Shown here piece after piece: positions 1-7,770 of a stretch of 33,743 nucleotides of DNA. Each line of letters opens with the position of its first letter. Position 1 is the stretch's first letter. Under the pieces are notes generated by a model. It had not been told where the DNA came from. It worked only from the letters and a program-made list of their open reading frames with translations, and did no database searches. This DNA comes from Aeriscardovia aeriphila. GTDB lineage: Bacteria > Actinomycetota > Actinomycetes > Actinomycetales > Bifidobacteriaceae. The position numbers and the translations under genes are program-made. The stretch lies in NCBI GenBank assembly GCA_949290445.1, contig CASERW010000010.1:1-33743 (forward strand). Reading direction: 5' to 3'.

Positions 1-220
1 CACAACCCAAACACGGCGTGTCGAAAAAGCATTGCAGACACCATCAACCTAACCAAACCCACGTAAACACCACATGAACCATCACAAAACCAACACAATT
101 GAAAGTAAAATTCCACACAATGAATGATTCACAACGCAAATCCACCCACCACAAACCCCAAATGAGAATGAAATCTGCGAAAACCGCACTGATAATCTCA
201 AGAAACCCAAAAAAACGAGA
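1..220. other. Gene-free AT-rich stretch downstream of rplA
   Basis: No convincing gene is seen on either strand. The only open frame (44-241, minus) lies across the T-run of the rplA terminator, has a Phe/Trp-rich composition typical of random A-rich sequence read backwards, and has no ribosome binding site. The stretch is A/C-rich on the plus strand and shows no strong hairpin before position 221. Confidence 0.5.
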
Positions 221-253
221 AAACAAAAAACGGCAGGCCATAAAGACCTGCCG
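221..253 (-). terminator. Rho-independent terminator of rplK-rplA
   Basis: On the minus strand a 7-bp stem CGGCAGG/CCTGCCG (232-238 with 247-253) closes a 9-nt loop and is followed by TTTTTTGTTTT. It lies 25 bp after the rplA stop codon. Confidence 0.85.
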
Positions 254-278
254 CTAAAAAAACTTACCTCAGAAAAAC

Positions 279-968
279 TCAGAGGGAAGCAACGTCGAGA
301 GCAACACCTGGGCTCATGGTCGATGCCATGGAAGCCTTGATGATGTAACGACCCTTGACGGTGGAAGGACGCAAACGCTTAATCTCGTTGGAGACTGCAG
401 CGAAGTTCTCTTCCAGAGCCTTCTGCTCAAAGCTGAGCTTACCGATGAGGAAGCTCAAGTTACCATTCTTGTCGACACGGAAGTTGACCTTTCCGCCCTT
501 AATTTCCTTAACGGCGGTGGCAACATCCATGGTCACAGTGCCGGTACGTGGGTTTGGCATCAAACCACGAGGACCGAGCACACGGCCGAGACGACCAACC
601 TGGCCCATCATGTCAGGGGTTGCGACAACGGCATCAAAGTCGAGCTCGCCACCCTGGACCTTTGCCACGAGGTCTGCGTCGCCAACGATGTCAGCGCCGG
701 CCTCGAGTGCTGCGGTTGCCTGTGGACCACGAGCGAACACTGCGACGCGAACGGTCTTACCAGTGCCGTTTGGAAGGTTCACAGAACCACGGATGAGCTG
801 GTCTGCCTTGCGCGGGTCAACACCGAGGCGGTAAACAGCCTCGACAGACTCATCAAAACCACGCTTTGGCATGCCCTTGAGCAGGGCGATTGCTTCCGCT
901 GGGGTGTAGAGGTTGGATCCATCGATCCTCTCTGCCGCCTCGCGGTACTTCTTCGAACGCTTTACCAT
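279..968 (-). CDS. rplA: 50S ribosomal protein L1
   Basis: Ribosomal protein L1 builds the L1 stalk of the 50S subunit beside the E site and helps move deacylated tRNA out; in many bacteria it also represses its own operon by binding the mRNA. The 229-residue product has the usual family length and starts [11 protein letters not shown]. Family landmarks are a [14 protein letters not shown] segment in the C-terminal half and [14 protein letters not shown] in the middle, the L1 signature. The ATG at 968 is preceded on the minus strand by AGGAG at suitable spacing. It follows rplK by 58 bp and is the last gene before a strong terminator, so the two genes form a bicistronic unit. Confidence 0.98.
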   Translation of the reverse strand: MVKRSKKYREAAERIDGSNLYTPAEAIALLKGMPKRGFDESVEAVYRLGVDPRKADQLIRGSVNLPNGTGKTVRVAVFARGPQATAALEAGADIVGDADLVAKVQGGELDFDAVVATPDMMGQVGRLGRVLGPRGLMPNPRTGTVTMDVATAVKEIKGGKVNFRVDKNGNLSFLIGKLSFEQKALEENFAAVSNEIKRLRPSTVKGRYIIKASMASTMSPGVALDVASL

Positions 969-1026
969 CTGCTTCTCCTATCAAGCAGCGCGGTTCGGGC
1001 AAGCGAAAGCCCTTCCGCACAAAAAC

Positions 1027-1458
1027 TCACTTACCAGTGACGGTGATTCCCATGGAACGGGCGGTACCGGCGATGATCTTGGCACCGGCCTCAACGTCGT
1101 TAGCGGACAGGTCAGCGAGCTTGATCTGAGCAATCTCGCGGCACTGATCCATGGTCACAGAACCGACCTTGGTGGTCAGCGGATTTGCAGCGCCCTTATC
1201 CACACCTGCAGCCTTCTTCAGAAGGGTTGCCGCCGGCGGGGTCTTCAGCACGAAGGAGAAGGTGCGGTCAGCATAAACAGTGATCTCCACTGGGATGATC
1301 TGACCCATCTTGTCCTTGGTCTGGGCATTGTACTGCTGGGTGAACTCCATAATGTTCACGCCATGCGAACCCAGAGCTGGACCGATTGGCGGTGCAGGGG
1401 TTGCCTTGCCTGCTGGAATCTGAAGCTTGATCAGAGCAGCAACTTTCTTAGCTGGCAT
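1027..1458 (-). CDS. rplK: 50S ribosomal protein L11
   Basis: L11 forms, with 23S rRNA, part of the GTPase-associated centre where elongation factors act; it is also the target site of thiostrepton-type antibiotics and is needed for RelA activation in bacteria that have RelA. The 143-residue length is standard. The Pro-rich N-terminal segment ([18 protein letters not shown], residues about 17-34) and a C-terminal RNA-binding domain ending GTARSMGI are characteristic. The start at 1458 gives [17 protein letters not shown], as expected for the family. The gene leads the rplK-rplA unit and has its own TATAAT promoter box and a leader hairpin upstream, after the nusG terminator. Confidence 0.98.
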   Translation of the reverse strand: MPAKKVAALIKLQIPAGKATPAPPIGPALGSHGVNIMEFTQQYNAQTKDKMGQIIPVEITVYADRTFSFVLKTPPAATLLKKAAGVDKGAANPLTTKVGSVTMDQCREIAQIKLADLSANDVEAGAKIIAGTARSMGITVTGK

Positions 1459-1494
1459 TCCAATGACTTCTTTCTGTGAAGCGGTGCAGACGGT

Positions 1495-1510
1495 GAAGCT
1501 CGAAAGCTCC
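1495..1510 (-). promoter_or_regulatory. Leader hairpin with UUCG loop upstream of rplK
   Basis: In the minus-strand mRNA, GGAGCU (1505-1510) can pair with AGCUUC (1495-1500) around a UUCG tetraloop, with one G-U pair. It lies in the untranslated leader between the -10 box and rplK. L1 is known to bind leader structures of rplK-rplA operons in other bacteria. That this hairpin is the L1 target is inference; I did not match it to the 23S rRNA L1 site. Confidence 0.35.
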
Positions 1511-1570
1511 CCCTCCCGCTACCAATGTGTCATACTACGCATGCACAGGCGTGCACACATAAGCTTTCCC

Positions 1571-1576
1571 ATTATA
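1571..1576 (-). promoter_or_regulatory. -10 box of the rplK-rplA promoter
   Basis: A perfect TATAAT on the minus strand, 112 bp upstream of the rplK start and downstream of the nusG terminator. No good -35 hexamer is seen at 16-18 bp (AACAAA is the best candidate). Confidence 0.5.
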
Positions 1577-1655
1577 CGAAGTGGGCGGACGAATTTGTTT
1601 ACTTGAGATTATCAGCACAGTTGAGCAAAGACGAGGACGTGAAGAGCCCGCGGAT

Positions 1656-1680
1656 GAAAAAAGCCGCCCGAAGGCGGCTT
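1656..1680 (-). terminator. Rho-independent terminator of nusG
   Basis: A perfect 8-bp stem AAGCCGCC/GGCGGCTT with a TTCG loop (1661-1680), followed on the minus strand by a TTTTTT run. It separates nusG from rplK-rplA. Confidence 0.92.
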
Positions 1681-1752
1681 TGAATAAACAGCAGGCGATG
1701 AGCTCACGCAAGCGAGGTGAGCGGGCTGATAATCTTGAGAAATTCCGGGCTT

Positions 1753-2622
1753 TCAGCCGCGCTTCTCGTCATCAACCTTCTTGACCTGGGAGAAGTTGAG
1801 CTCAACAGGCGTATCGCGGTCAAAGATGGAGACCAAAACGGTGACCTTCTGCGTTTGAGGCTGGACTTCGGAAATGACGCCAGCCATCGTAGCGAATGGG
1901 CCATCAGTGACAGTGACCTGATCGCCCTGCTTGAAGGAGACTTCAACGACGCGCTTCTTGGCGGCGGCTTCACCCTGACCGGCCTTGCGCAGAGCCTCCT
2001 GAGCGATCATCGGGCCCATCATAGAGACGACTTCCTTGCGAGACAGCGGCATTGGCTCGTTTTGCAAGCCGACGAAGCCGGTGACAGCTTCAGTTTCGCG
2101 CACGATGCGGAAGGCGTCCTCATCCTCGTTGGACATGCGGATCAGAACATAGCCAGGAATGCGAACGCGAGAGATGAGCTTCTTACCCTTCTCAGTGTGC
2201 TTTTCGACTTCCTCCATTGGTACTTCGATCTGGTAGACCTTGTCCTCCAGGCCGAAGGTAGCGACACGAGCTTCAACGTTTTGCTTGACGCGGCGCTCGT
2301 AGCCAGAGTAGGTGTGCAGCACATACCACTTGCCAGGAAGGGTGCGCAGCGACTGGCGGAATTCGGCGACGGCCTTGGTGCCAGCGTCTTCTTCCTCGCC
2401 GTTGTCAGCGTCAGCATTCTCGCCGGTTGCCTCAGCACCAGTTTCAGCGCCCTCTGCACCATCAGCTTCAGCTTCGCCAGCTTCAGCGTTGTCAGAAACT
2501 TCAGAAGCATCGCTTGCACTGGCAGCTTCCTGAACTACAGCACTCTGCGCGACATCGTGAGCGACTGGCTCGTTGCCCTCGAGCTCTTCTGCCTCTGCAG
2601 AGGCGGTATTTTCATCGACCAT
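1753..2622 (-). CDS. nusG: Transcription termination/antitermination factor NusG
   Basis: NusG binds RNA polymerase and tunes pausing, Rho termination and coupling to translation. The 289-residue protein has two parts. Residues 1 to about 105 are an acidic, Ala/Glu-rich extension of low complexity. After it comes the NGN domain, opening with LPGKWYVLHTYSGYE and running through the VRIPGYVLIRM segment, then a C-terminal KOW domain (FKQGDQVTVTDGPFATMAG). The frame is open further upstream to an ATG at 2673, but that start falls in the terminator after secE. The ATG at 2622 has GAGAGG five bases ahead and gives MVDENTASAEAEELEG, so I chose it. Acidic NusG extensions are common in actinobacteria; their function is not settled. 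It sits between secE and the rplK operon as usual. Confidence 0.96.
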   Translation of the reverse strand: MVDENTASAEAEELEGNEPVAHDVAQSAVVQEAASASDASEVSDNAEAGEAEADGAEGAETGAEATGENADADNGEEEDAGTKAVAEFRQSLRTLPGKWYVLHTYSGYERRVKQNVEARVATFGLEDKVYQIEVPMEEVEKHTEKGKKLISRVRIPGYVLIRMSNEDEDAFRIVRETEAVTGFVGLQNEPMPLSRKEVVSMMGPMIAQEALRKAGQGEAAAKKRVVEVSFKQGDQVTVTDGPFATMAGVISEVQPQTQKVTVLVSIFDRDTPVELNFSQVKKVDDEKRG

Positions 2623-2680
2623 GAGTACCTCTCGTATTGCGTCCGTCAGCACTACTCTGACATAAAATGCCATACTTCAA

Positions 2681-2718
2681 TATTTAAAATGCCCGGATCG
2701 AAAGGTCGAACCGGGCAT
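2681..2718 (-). terminator. Terminator or attenuator between secE and nusG
   Basis: An 8-bp stem ATGCCCGG/CCGGGCAT (2689-2696 with 2711-2718) with a 14-nt loop; minus-strand tail TTTAAATATT. It lies 13 bp after secE and 66 bp before the nusG start, so it probably reduces rather than abolishes readthrough into nusG, unless nusG has its own promoter. Confidence 0.6.
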
Positions 2719-2731
2719 TGTTTTAAAGCTT

Positions 2732-2968
2732 TCAGGCGAAGATGAGGAACATCAGCTTGCCCAGACCAAAGTCCAGAGCCGTGATGACCAGCATCAACAG
2801 CACAACGAACACGAACACTGCGAAAGACCAATTCCACAACTCAGAACGTGTAGGAGAAACAACCTTGCGCAACTCCGTCACGATCTGCTTCGTGAACAGG
2901 CCAATACGGGCGAAGAAGTTTGGCTTGCGAACGCCCTTTTCTTTCTTCGCTGCACTATTCGATGCCAT
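2732..2968 (-). CDS. secE: Protein translocase subunit SecE
   Basis: SecE is the small essential subunit of the SecYEG channel that clamps SecY in the cytoplasmic membrane. The 78-residue product has a basic N-terminus, the conserved cytoplasmic amphipathic segment (FTKQIVTELRKVVSPTRSEL, about residues 25-44; the KVVSPTR motif is diagnostic) and one membrane span (FAVFVFVVLLMLVITALDF). The frame is open to 3022, but that would run into the tRNA-Trp gene. The ATG at 2968 has AAAGGGA just upstream and gives the normal family N-terminus MASNSAAKKEK. It lies directly after tRNA-Trp, a common actinobacterial order, so the two may share a promoter. Confidence 0.96.
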   Translation of the reverse strand: MASNSAAKKEKGVRKPNFFARIGLFTKQIVTELRKVVSPTRSELWNWSFAVFVFVVLLMLVITALDFGLGKLMFLIFA

Positions 2969-2997
2969 GTTCGTCCCTTTGCTAGAAAACAACTGAG

Positions 2998-3070
2998 CAG
3001 GGGAAGCGGGACTCGAACCCACAACCTACGGTTTTGGAGACCGTTGCGCTACCAATTGTGCCATTCCCCT
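2998..3070 (-). tRNA. trnW: tRNA-Trp (CCA anticodon)
   Basis: The minus strand gives a 73-nt cloverleaf starting AGGGGAATGGCACAATTGG, with acceptor arm AGGGGAA/TTCCCCT, discriminator G at 2998, anticodon loop CTCCAAA with CCA at 3037-3035, and T-loop GGGTTCGAGTCCC. CCA is not encoded. Its place just upstream of secE is usual in actinobacteria. Confidence 0.97.
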
Positions 3071-3109
3071 ATCGCTTTGCACCATAGCAAACCGACACGA
3101 CGACACCGG

Positions 3110-3138
3110 AGTATCGCCGACTTGATAGATTAGCGCAA
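3110..3138 (-). promoter_or_regulatory. Candidate promoter of tRNA-Trp-secE
   Basis: On the minus strand TTGCGC (3133-3138), a 17-bp spacer and GATACT (3110-3115) lie 40 bp upstream of the tRNA. The spacing fits a housekeeping sigma factor; the hexamers are imperfect. Confidence 0.45.
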
Positions 3139-3175
3139 AATAGAATTCTCGTCTAGTACCCGCGAGTGTTGTCGC

Positions 3176-3181
3176 TAGAAT
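3176..3181 (+). promoter_or_regulatory. Candidate -10 box of the lipoprotein gene
   Basis: TAGAAT ends 7 bp before the ATG at 3189, so a transcript from it would begin at or within a base of the start codon (leaderless). The same place also contains AAGGG, only 2 bp from the ATG. No good -35 box is visible. Confidence 0.35.
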
Positions 3182-3188
3182 AAGGGTT

Positions 3189-3854
3189 ATGAGAAACTTC
3201 GAAACATCCTCTCGCATGAAGCCTGCATGGCGTTTCGCTAGCCTTGTTGCCGCCGCTTCGCTCGTTTTCGCGGGCCTCGCCGGTTGCGGTGCGCCTGCTC
3301 AAAGCACTGGCAGTGCCAAGCCTCAAACGAGCCAGAAGAGCAACACTGACTCCTCCTCGCCGTCGAAGAAGAGCTCGAACGACGATTCCGACACTCAGGC
3401 TCCGAAAACTGACCCGACGGACACGAGCCAAATGTGCACCACCTCAAGTTTGACGGCCAAGCTCACTATCGGTGGTGGCGGAGGTGGCGGCTCTGCTTAC
3501 CCGTACCTCGTTTTAACGAACTCGGGAGAAAATACCTGCACTGTTGAAGGTTTCCCTGGAGTCTCTCTGATGGCTTCTGGTAAGCAAATTGGCGCCGCAG
3601 CAACTCGCGATGATGCGATAACCCCTCAGCCGGTGGTGCTCAAGCCTGGCGAATCGGCACATAGCCCGCTCAAGATTGTCAACGCGGATAACTTCGACAC
3701 CGCAGCATGCAAGCCACAAGCGGCTGATACCATGCGCGTATTCCCGCCCGACCAGAAGAATGCGTTGAATATTCCGACATCGGAATACCAAGGCTGCCAG
3801 AACACGAATACGGCGATCATCGCCGTGCAAGCTCTCCAGCCGGGTGAAAACTGA
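3189..3854 (+). CDS. DUF4232-type secreted lipoprotein
   Basis: A 221-residue exported lipoprotein. The N-terminus has a basic start, a hydrophobic core (FASLVAAASLVFAGLAG) and the lipobox LAGC with the lipidated Cys at about residue 33. A Ser/Thr/Lys-rich, probably disordered linker follows to about residue 75. The rest matches the actinobacterial DUF4232 fold: CTTSSLTAKL at its start, a short glycine run, LVLTNSGENTCTVEGFPGV, then VLKPGESAHSPL and a final Cys-containing strand. Four Cys after residue 75 could form two disulfides. The function of DUF4232 proteins is unknown; many are cell-surface lipoproteins. It stands alone, divergent from tRNA-Trp-secE and convergent with add, and has its own terminator. 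The start at 3189 was kept because the next ATG (3216) has no ribosome binding site. Confidence 0.85.
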   Translation: MRNFETSSRMKPAWRFASLVAAASLVFAGLAGCGAPAQSTGSAKPQTSQKSNTDSSSPSKKSSNDDSDTQAPKTDPTDTSQMCTTSSLTAKLTIGGGGGGGSAYPYLVLTNSGENTCTVEGFPGVSLMASGKQIGAAATRDDAITPQPVVLKPGESAHSPLKIVNADNFDTAACKPQAADTMRVFPPDQKNALNIPTSEYQGCQNTNTAIIAVQALQPGEN

Positions 3855-3861
3855 GCATAGA

Positions 3862-3884
3862 GCGCTGTAACCACAGCGCGGTTT
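3862..3884 (+). terminator. Terminator of the lipoprotein gene
   Basis: A perfect 7-bp stem GCGCTGT/ACAGCGC with loop AACC (3862-3879), followed by GGTTTT, 8 bp after the stop codon. Confidence 0.75.
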
Positions 3885-3944
3885 TACGCACGCGGCTGTC
3901 AACGCAGCGTGCAGCGCACGCGAAAAACACAGCTAAGAGCGCAT

Positions 3945-3973
3945 AACAAAACAGCGCAGCGAAAGCTGCGCTG
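3945..3973 (-). terminator. Terminator of the rplU-rpmA-obgE-add operon
   Basis: A perfect 9-bp stem CAGCGCAGC/GCTGCGCTG with a tetraloop (3952-3973), followed on the minus strand by TTTTGTT. It lies 30 bp after the add stop codon. Confidence 0.85.
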
Positions 3974-4002
3974 AGTATGCGAAGTGAAAATCTTAAGAAA
4001 TG

Positions 4003-5163
4003 TTAGCGAGCCAGCCACTGGTCAATTGCGGCCAGAGCTGGCTTTTTGTATGTATCCGACATCACCGAGCCGTTAATCGAGCAACGAGCCCAGGTTGCCA
4101 GCATCTCGTCGGTAAAGCCGTGAATCGTGCGAGCATCCTCGTACTGGCCTTCGAGCCTCTCCCCAAAGAGCAGAGGGTCATCAGCGCCGAGAGCCACCGC
4201 AACGCCAGAATCGTACAGCGCGCGCAGAGGAACGTTCTGCTTGTTCTCAAACACGCCCAAGCCGACATTCGACGCCGGACACACCTCCAAAGTGACGTGA
4301 TTGTGCTTGAGCTCGGCCAAAAGATCAGGGTCAGAAGCAGCCTGAACGCCATGGCCCATACGAGCTGGGTGCGCGTTATTCATGATGAAACCAATATGCT
4401 TAGGGCCTAACAGCTCGCCACCATGAGGCATAAGAGGCAAGCCGGCGCGCTGAGCAATCTGGAAGGCCGGCAAGAAGTCAGCCGTATTGCCACTGCGTTC
4501 GTCGTTGGACAAGCCAAAGCCCACCACCGTGCCAGGAGTGTCCCCTGCGTAACGAGCCGCCAAACGAGCCAAAGTACGAGCCTTGAGCGGGTGAGAGGTA
4601 CGGGCAGCAGCAACAATCACGCCCACAGCGATATGGTGACGTTCGCTCGCCTTCTTCGCCTCATCGAGCATCACTTCCAAAGCAGGAGTGAGCCCGCCCA
4701 TAATCGGGGCGTAGGAGTCAGGAGTGACCTGGATTTCCAGAATTTTAGAGCCCTCTTCAGCGTCAATACGGGCAGCGTCGTCGATAATCGTGCGCATATC
4801 CTCTTCGGTTTGCACGCAACGACGAGCCATGTCATACAAACGCTGGAAGCGATACCAGCCACGACGGTCCGCAGGAACGCGCAGAGGGTGAGCGTTGAGC
4901 AGCTCCGGGTCGAGAGTGATGTGATGCTTCTTCGACATTTCACGCAACCGCTCTACCGTCATAGAGCCAGTGAAATGCAGGTGCAGATGCGCTTTAGCAA
5001 GCTTGACCAGGTCAGCGCGGCCCTGAGCAGGGTCAGCAGTGTGGTCGGTGGCGCTGATGGAGTAATCAGTGTCAATGTGAGCCAGCTGCTCGGCGTCCTG
5101 GTTGGGCTCGTGAGCGTGAAGAGAGTCGATATGCTCTAACAGTGCGTGGTTCCACTCCTGCAT
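4003..5163 (-). CDS. add: Adenosine deaminase family protein
   Basis: Cytosolic zinc amidohydrolase that most likely converts adenosine to inosine for purine salvage. The 386-residue protein has an N-terminal extension of about 55 residues, then the metal-binding KAHLHLHFTGSM (HxH, near residue 60), the catalytic PHGGEL (Glu as proton donor), RMGHGV, the conserved CPASN, and LGADDPLLF near the end carrying the metal and catalytic Asp pair. Family members usually show HAGE; here it is HGGE, so the exact substrate (adenosine, adenine or a modified nucleoside) is less certain. The ATG at 5163 has AAGGA ahead and lies 9 bp after the obgE stop, so it is co-transcribed with obgE and is the last gene before a strong terminator. 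Confidence 0.87.
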   Translation of the reverse strand: MQEWNHALLEHIDSLHAHEPNQDAEQLAHIDTDYSISATDHTADPAQGRADLVKLAKAHLHLHFTGSMTVERLREMSKKHHITLDPELLNAHPLRVPADRRGWYRFQRLYDMARRCVQTEEDMRTIIDDAARIDAEEGSKILEIQVTPDSYAPIMGGLTPALEVMLDEAKKASERHHIAVGVIVAAARTSHPLKARTLARLAARYAGDTPGTVVGFGLSNDERSGNTADFLPAFQIAQRAGLPLMPHGGELLGPKHIGFIMNNAHPARMGHGVQAASDPDLLAELKHNHVTLEVCPASNVGLGVFENKQNVPLRALYDSGVAVALGADDPLLFGERLEGQYEDARTIHGFTDEMLATWARCSINGSVMSDTYKKPALAAIDQWLAR

Positions 5164-5172
5164 GTGCTGTCC

Positions 5173-6804
5173 TTACTCGTTCGGCTGTTCAGACGAATCG
5201 GTGACGCTCGGGTCACTCCAGTGGCCAGCACGACGTTCTCGTTCGCGCTCGGCTCGGGCCTCAGCGCGACGATCCATCTCTTCATGGTAATCTACTCGCC
5301 TCTGCGAATTGGAGCGGCGCTTAGCGTAACCGTAATCGCGCAGGCGAATGTCGTCACCGCGCGACACCAGAGGAGCGTCATCCAAGCCTTCAGCGCCGGC
5401 AGTGATAGTAGGCTCCCAGTTGAACACCACTTCGTTGCCTGCAGGGCCCATATGCACTTCGTCACCTTCTACAGCGCCGGCAGCCTTGAGTGCGTCTTCT
5501 ACGCCCAGAGAAGCCAGGCGGTCAGCCAGGTAGCCGACGGCTTCATTGTTGTTGAAGTCGGTTTGGATGACCATGCGAGCGATTTTCTCGCCTTTAACCA
5601 CGAACCAGTAGTTGCCTTCCGGATCGCCATGACGGATGACGTTGAATGCAGGACCCACCTGGTTTTTGGCACGGTTGCGCGCCATTTCCAGAGGTTTGAT
5701 GACGACGCGTTCTTGCTCGTGCTCGGCCTCAAGCTTTCTGACAATCTCGCGCGTTTTGCTCACCTGCCGAGCCAGGGCAAACTTGAGCTCTTTCAAGCCT
5801 TCGTGAGATGCCGTAGAAATTTCGTAAACCGGCAGGCCAAGCTTTTCAAAGTCAGGACGCACCAGATTTGCAAGGTCTTTGGCGTCGGGAACGTCCATCT
5901 TATTGAGAACTACGATTCTCGGGCGCTGCGAGATCGGGATAGCGCCAATCGGAAGCTCGAGGTTCTTGTCGTATGCGGCGAGCTCCTTTTCCAGCGCCTC
6001 ATAGTCGGCCATAGGGTCGCGATCCCGCTCGTAGGTAGCACAATCGATGACGTGAACGATGACCTGCGTGCGCTCGATGTGGCGTAGGAACTGCAAGCCT
6101 AAACCCTTGCCCTCGGAAGCGCCAGGGATAAGGCCTGGGACGTCAGCGATGGTGTAGCGCACGTCACCAGCCTCCACAACGCCCAAGTTTGGCACAAGAG
6201 TGGTGAAGGGGTAATCGGCGATCTTCGGGCGAGCAGAAGAGAGAGCCGCCACCAAGGAAGACTTTCCTGCCGATGGGTAGCCCACCAAAGCGATGTCAGC
6301 GATGGACTTGAGCTCCAAAATGAGGTCGCGCTCCTCACCAGGCTCACCCAAAAGGGCAAAACCAGGCGCGCGATGAGCCTTATTTGCCAAAGCGTGATTA
6401 CCCAAACCGCCCTGGCCACCTGCTGCTGCGACGAACGTCTGACCAGGAGTGCGAAGGTCGGCGAGCAGTTCACCGCGATGCTTGGGCTTGCCTACCTCAC
6501 CCTTGGCTTCAAAAACCATCGTGCCAACAGGGACGGTGAGGACGATGTCGTCACCCTTCTGCCCGTCCTTGTAGTCGCCTTCACCATGATGGCCATTTTC
6601 TGCGGTGCGGTGAGGCAGCATGCGGAAGTCGAGCAGAGAGTTGGTGCCTTCCGAGCAGCGCAGGATGATGGAACCTCCCCTGCCGCCGTTTCCGCCGTTC
6701 GGGCCTGCGAGAGGCTTGTACTTTTCACGGCGAATGGAGTGTGCGCCATTGCCGCCGTCACCGCCTTTGAGGTGAACGGTAACACTATCGACGAACTCTG
6801 CCAT
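5173..6804 (-). CDS. obgE: GTPase ObgE/CgtA
   Basis: Essential ribosome-associated GTPase that acts in late 50S assembly and stress signalling. The 543-residue protein has the glycine-rich Obg fold (residues 1 to about 158, with GGNGGRGG and GGQGGLGNH), a G domain with P-loop GYPSAGKSS (about residue 175), switch segment [20 protein letters not shown] for guanine specificity and a later STAS segment, then an OCT domain (about 375-455, ending near VVFNWEPT) and a charged C-terminal tail rich in Arg and Glu ([14 protein letters not shown]). The OCT domain and tail are usual in Gram-positive and actinobacterial Obg proteins. AGGAAGT precedes the ATG at 6804. It follows rpmA by about 100 bp with a terminator-like hairpin between, and precedes add by 9 bp. 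Confidence 0.97.
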   Translation of the reverse strand: MAEFVDSVTVHLKGGDGGNGAHSIRREKYKPLAGPNGGNGGRGGSIILRCSEGTNSLLDFRMLPHRTAENGHHGEGDYKDGQKGDDIVLTVPVGTMVFEAKGEVGKPKHRGELLADLRTPGQTFVAAAGGQGGLGNHALANKAHRAPGFALLGEPGEERDLILELKSIADIALVGYPSAGKSSLVAALSSARPKIADYPFTTLVPNLGVVEAGDVRYTIADVPGLIPGASEGKGLGLQFLRHIERTQVIVHVIDCATYERDRDPMADYEALEKELAAYDKNLELPIGAIPISQRPRIVVLNKMDVPDAKDLANLVRPDFEKLGLPVYEISTASHEGLKELKFALARQVSKTREIVRKLEAEHEQERVVIKPLEMARNRAKNQVGPAFNVIRHGDPEGNYWFVVKGEKIARMVIQTDFNNNEAVGYLADRLASLGVEDALKAAGAVEGDEVHMGPAGNEVVFNWEPTITAGAEGLDDAPLVSRGDDIRLRDYGYAKRRSNSQRRVDYHEEMDRRAEARAERERERRAGHWSDPSVTDSSEQPNE

Positions 6805-6852
6805 ACTTCCTGCTTTCTTGTGATTTTTTGAGTCTGTGGTCAGTTTTCAGGT

Positions 6853-6888
6853 AAAAAAAGAGGGCCGCATCAGCGTGTGACGCGACCC
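6853..6888 (-). terminator. Terminator between rpmA and obgE
   Basis: On the minus strand GGGTCGC (6882-6888) pairs with GCGGCCC (6862-6868), one G-U pair, and is followed by TCTTTTTTT. Because obgE begins only 48 bp later with no obvious strong promoter between, it may let part of the transcripts through, giving ribosomal proteins in excess of ObgE. Confidence 0.75.
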
Positions 6889-6903
6889 TTTCAAGAGCAA
6901 TGC

Positions 6904-7167
6904 TCAGGCCTTGTTCTCCTCGGTCAGAACATCGACGACCTTGCGGTCGTGACGCACGCCGAAGCGGACAACACCGTCAGCCAATGCGAAGAGGGTGTAA
7001 TCCTTGCCCAGGCCGACGTTGAGACCCGGATAGAAGCGGGTACCACGCTGACGGACGAGGATGTTACCAGCGACGACGCTCTGGCCGCCAAAGCGCTTCA
7101 CACCCAGGTATTGTGGATTTGAATCGCGACCGTTCCTAGAGCTGGAACCAGCCTTCTTGTGTGCCAT
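6904..7167 (-). CDS. rpmA: 50S ribosomal protein L27
   Basis: L27 reaches with its N-terminus towards the peptidyl transferase centre. The 87-residue product is of normal length and begins [16 protein letters not shown], the standard family N-terminus with no cleavable Firmicutes-type leader. The core shows [24 protein letters not shown] broken into its usual blocks, followed by [17 protein letters not shown] lies upstream of the ATG at ideal distance. It follows rplU and precedes obgE, the near-universal order for these genes. Confidence 0.98.
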   Translation of the reverse strand: MAHKKAGSSSRNGRDSNPQYLGVKRFGGQSVVAGNILVRQRGTRFYPGLNVGLGKDYTLFALADGVVRFGVRHDRKVVDVLTEENKA

Positions 7168-7242
7168 TTTTTCCTCCGATTCTTCCCTACTTCCGAGAAG
7201 CCTCGGAATGTAGGTTTACACCTGTTTTATCAGCTGCTCAGC

Positions 7243-7551
7243 TCAGGCAATCTTGGTGATCTTGACGACGGTGAGCTTCTGACGGTGACCAGCGCGACGA
7301 GCACCGCCAGTCTTGTTGTGGAACTTCATGATGGAGACCTTTGGGCCCTTGGCCTCGTCATCCACCACTTCGCCCTGAGCCTTGACCTTAGCCAAGTCCT
7401 TAGCAGCCATGGTGACCTTGTCACCATCGACGAGAAGAGCAACTGGGAATTCCACAGTCTCACCCTTCTTTGCTGCCAGGCGATTCACAGTAATCTGCGT
7501 GCCGACTTCGACCTTCTCTTCGTGGCCGCCGGCCTTCACAATCGCGTACAT
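7243..7551 (-). CDS. rplU: 50S ribosomal protein L21
   Basis: L21 binds 23S rRNA near L20 in the 50S subunit. The frame extends upstream to 7605, but the family N-terminus [14 protein letters not shown] begins at the ATG at 7551, which also has AGGGG directly ahead; the resulting 102 residues are the usual length. A start at 7566 ([10 protein letters not shown]) is possible but unlike the family. The C-terminal part has [23 protein letters not shown], including the TGxRRxGHRQ signature. First gene of the rplU-rpmA-obgE-add unit, with a promoter candidate about 130 bp upstream. Confidence 0.97.
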   Translation of the reverse strand: MYAIVKAGGHEEKVEVGTQITVNRLAAKKGETVEFPVALLVDGDKVTMAAKDLAKVKAQGEVVDDEAKGPKVSIMKFHNKTGGARRAGHRQKLTVVKITKIA

Positions 7552-7677
7552 AGCCCCTACCTTCATAAATGAAGCTCTTAGCTCTGAAGTTTCTTTCCTC
7601 GTCACGCTCCTTGGCTCTCCGCTTGCTTTTCAGCTGCGTGAGGCGTGCTTCAGGGCGTGACAAAGCACCGACTTTCC

Positions 7678-7707
7678 ACACTACACAAAAGCGAGCGGGT
7701 TCGTCAA
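7678..7707 (-). promoter_or_regulatory. Candidate promoter of rplU-rpmA-obgE-add
   Basis: On the minus strand TTGACG (7702-7707), an 18-bp spacer and TAGTGT (7678-7683), placed between the rne stop and rplU. A pair of 8-bp inverted arms (7697-7704 GGGTTCGT and 7740-7747 ACGAACCC) overlaps the -35 box and could serve as a weak rne terminator or an operator. Confidence 0.5.
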
Positions 7708-7770
7708 ACTCCAGAATGGAAACACTGCTGGCAATTTTAACGAACCCATAAGACGAGATTTGCACTGAGC

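Noticed and set aside
44..241. 65-codon minus-strand open frame downstream of rplA
   Set aside because: It overlaps the rplA terminator T-run and has random-looking Phe/Trp/Val composition.
1717..2745. 342-codon plus-strand open frame antisense to nusG
   Set aside because: It spans the nusG gene and the secE-nusG terminator; the product looks like reversed coding sequence.
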